A stretch of DNA of 64,000 nt from Serpentinicella alkaliphila. GTDB lineage: Bacteria > Bacillota > Clostridia > Peptostreptococcales > Natronincolaceae. Location: NCBI RefSeq assembly GCF_018141405.1, contig NZ_CP058648.1:2754502-2818501 (forward strand), written 5' to 3'. Below the pieces are notes generated by a model that saw nothing but the letters and a program-made list of their open reading frames with translations, searched no databases and was not told the origin of the DNA. Positions 63,838 through 64,000 of the stretch are shown here, one piece after another. Position 1 is the stretch's first letter. Every line of letters starts with the position of its first letter. Position numbers and translations under genes: made by a program.

Positions 63838-64000
63838 CTAAGCCATAGCCTGTTCTAATTTATCTAAATGTTGTAATGGAAAATGCTTTAATAACTCTTT
63901 AAACTGCTCTACTGTTAGACCTTGTGTAGTAGTATAAATTTCTATCTTACCATTTAAATCAGAGTTTATAAATCTTTGTTTAATTATTTCAAAATCTGCA
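63838..64000 (-). CDS. C-terminal end of a protein of unknown function (partial)
   Basis: 54 codons are visible, ending in TAG at 63838-63840; the start lies beyond the window. The sequence includes DFEIIKQRFINSDLNGKIEI, a YTTTQGLTVEQFKELLKHFP segment and ends LDKLEQAMA. The N-terminal portion is missing and no family was recognised. Confidence 0.75.
   Translation of the reverse strand, partial: ADFEIIKQRFINSDLNGKIEIYTTTQGLTVEQFKELLKHFPLQHLDKLEQAMA

Overview
This window reads as a chromosomal segment of a low-G+C, Gram-positive, endospore-forming member of the Clostridia. The sequence is strongly AT-rich. It carries the six-cysteine ranthipeptide SCIFF with its radical-SAM maturase, a near-universal clostridial marker, next to secD/secF. 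It also has many sporulation-linked genes: a SpoVD-type penicillin-binding protein with PASTA repeats, a Spo0E-like phosphatase, a YhcN/YlaJ lipoprotein, a SpoIID/LytB-domain protein and a BofC_C-type protein. Most genes are on the minus strand and would be read from right to left. No rRNA, tRNA, CRISPR array, insertion sequence or phage gene was seen. An Alkaliphilus/Tissierellales-like lineage is a guess from gene content only.

Layout. 1-5.7 kb: recJ (cut by the window edge), secF, secD, the SCIFF maturase, SCIFF and a TIGR04086-type membrane protein. 6-8.8 kb: an accessory insert (zinc-ribbon/DUF2007 protein, fumarate-reductase-like flavolipoprotein, cysteine-less HMA-like protein) that separates this block from yajC. 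8.8-17.5 kb: yajC, tgt, queA, a SpoIID-like gene with a Spo0A box, DUF2905, ruvB-ruvA-ruvC, a BofC-like gene and an unknown 401-residue gene. 17.7-26.8 kb: metabolic and accessory genes (DUF378, L-lactate permease, comEA, D,D-carboxypeptidase, L-serine dehydratase, RidA, an Ldh-family oxidoreductase and a YheO/DauR-type regulator). 26.8-35.3 kb: T-box-controlled leuS, rsfS, a cation/Na+ antiporter, yqeK, nadD, a nitronate-monooxygenase-like flavoprotein, yhbY and obgE. 35.4-52.5 kb: a complete division and cell-wall cluster from mraZ to ftsZ, without ftsA but with two DUF881 genes and sbp. 52.6-57.5 kb: Spo0E-like peptide, lgt, two lipoproteins, ychF, and a second antiporter behind a yybP-ykoY-type manganese riboswitch. 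57.5-64 kb: pdxR with divergent pdxS-pdxT, three tandem zinc-ribbon micro-proteins, deoC-pduL, a membrane protein with an Mrr-like domain and a partial gene.

How the genes fit together. The mraZ-ftsZ block makes lipid II and the divisome. The tgt/queA pair makes queuosine. ruvABC and recJ act in recombination. pdxST makes pyridoxal phosphate under PdxR. deoC with pduL links deoxyribose breakdown to acyl-phosphate energy metabolism. The least explained items are the three paralogous 39-42-residue zinc-ribbon peptides at 60.6-61.2 kb, an orphan promoter with a GntR-type operator near 18.0 kb, and a Gln/Pro-rich lipoprotein that shares its N-terminus with the neighbouring YhcN protein. Several short genes and start codons given here (SCIFF, the Spo0E-like peptide, the three zinc ribbons, corrected starts for the SCIFF maturase, ruvC, leuS, lgt, murD and others) were read directly from the bases and ribosome-binding sites.
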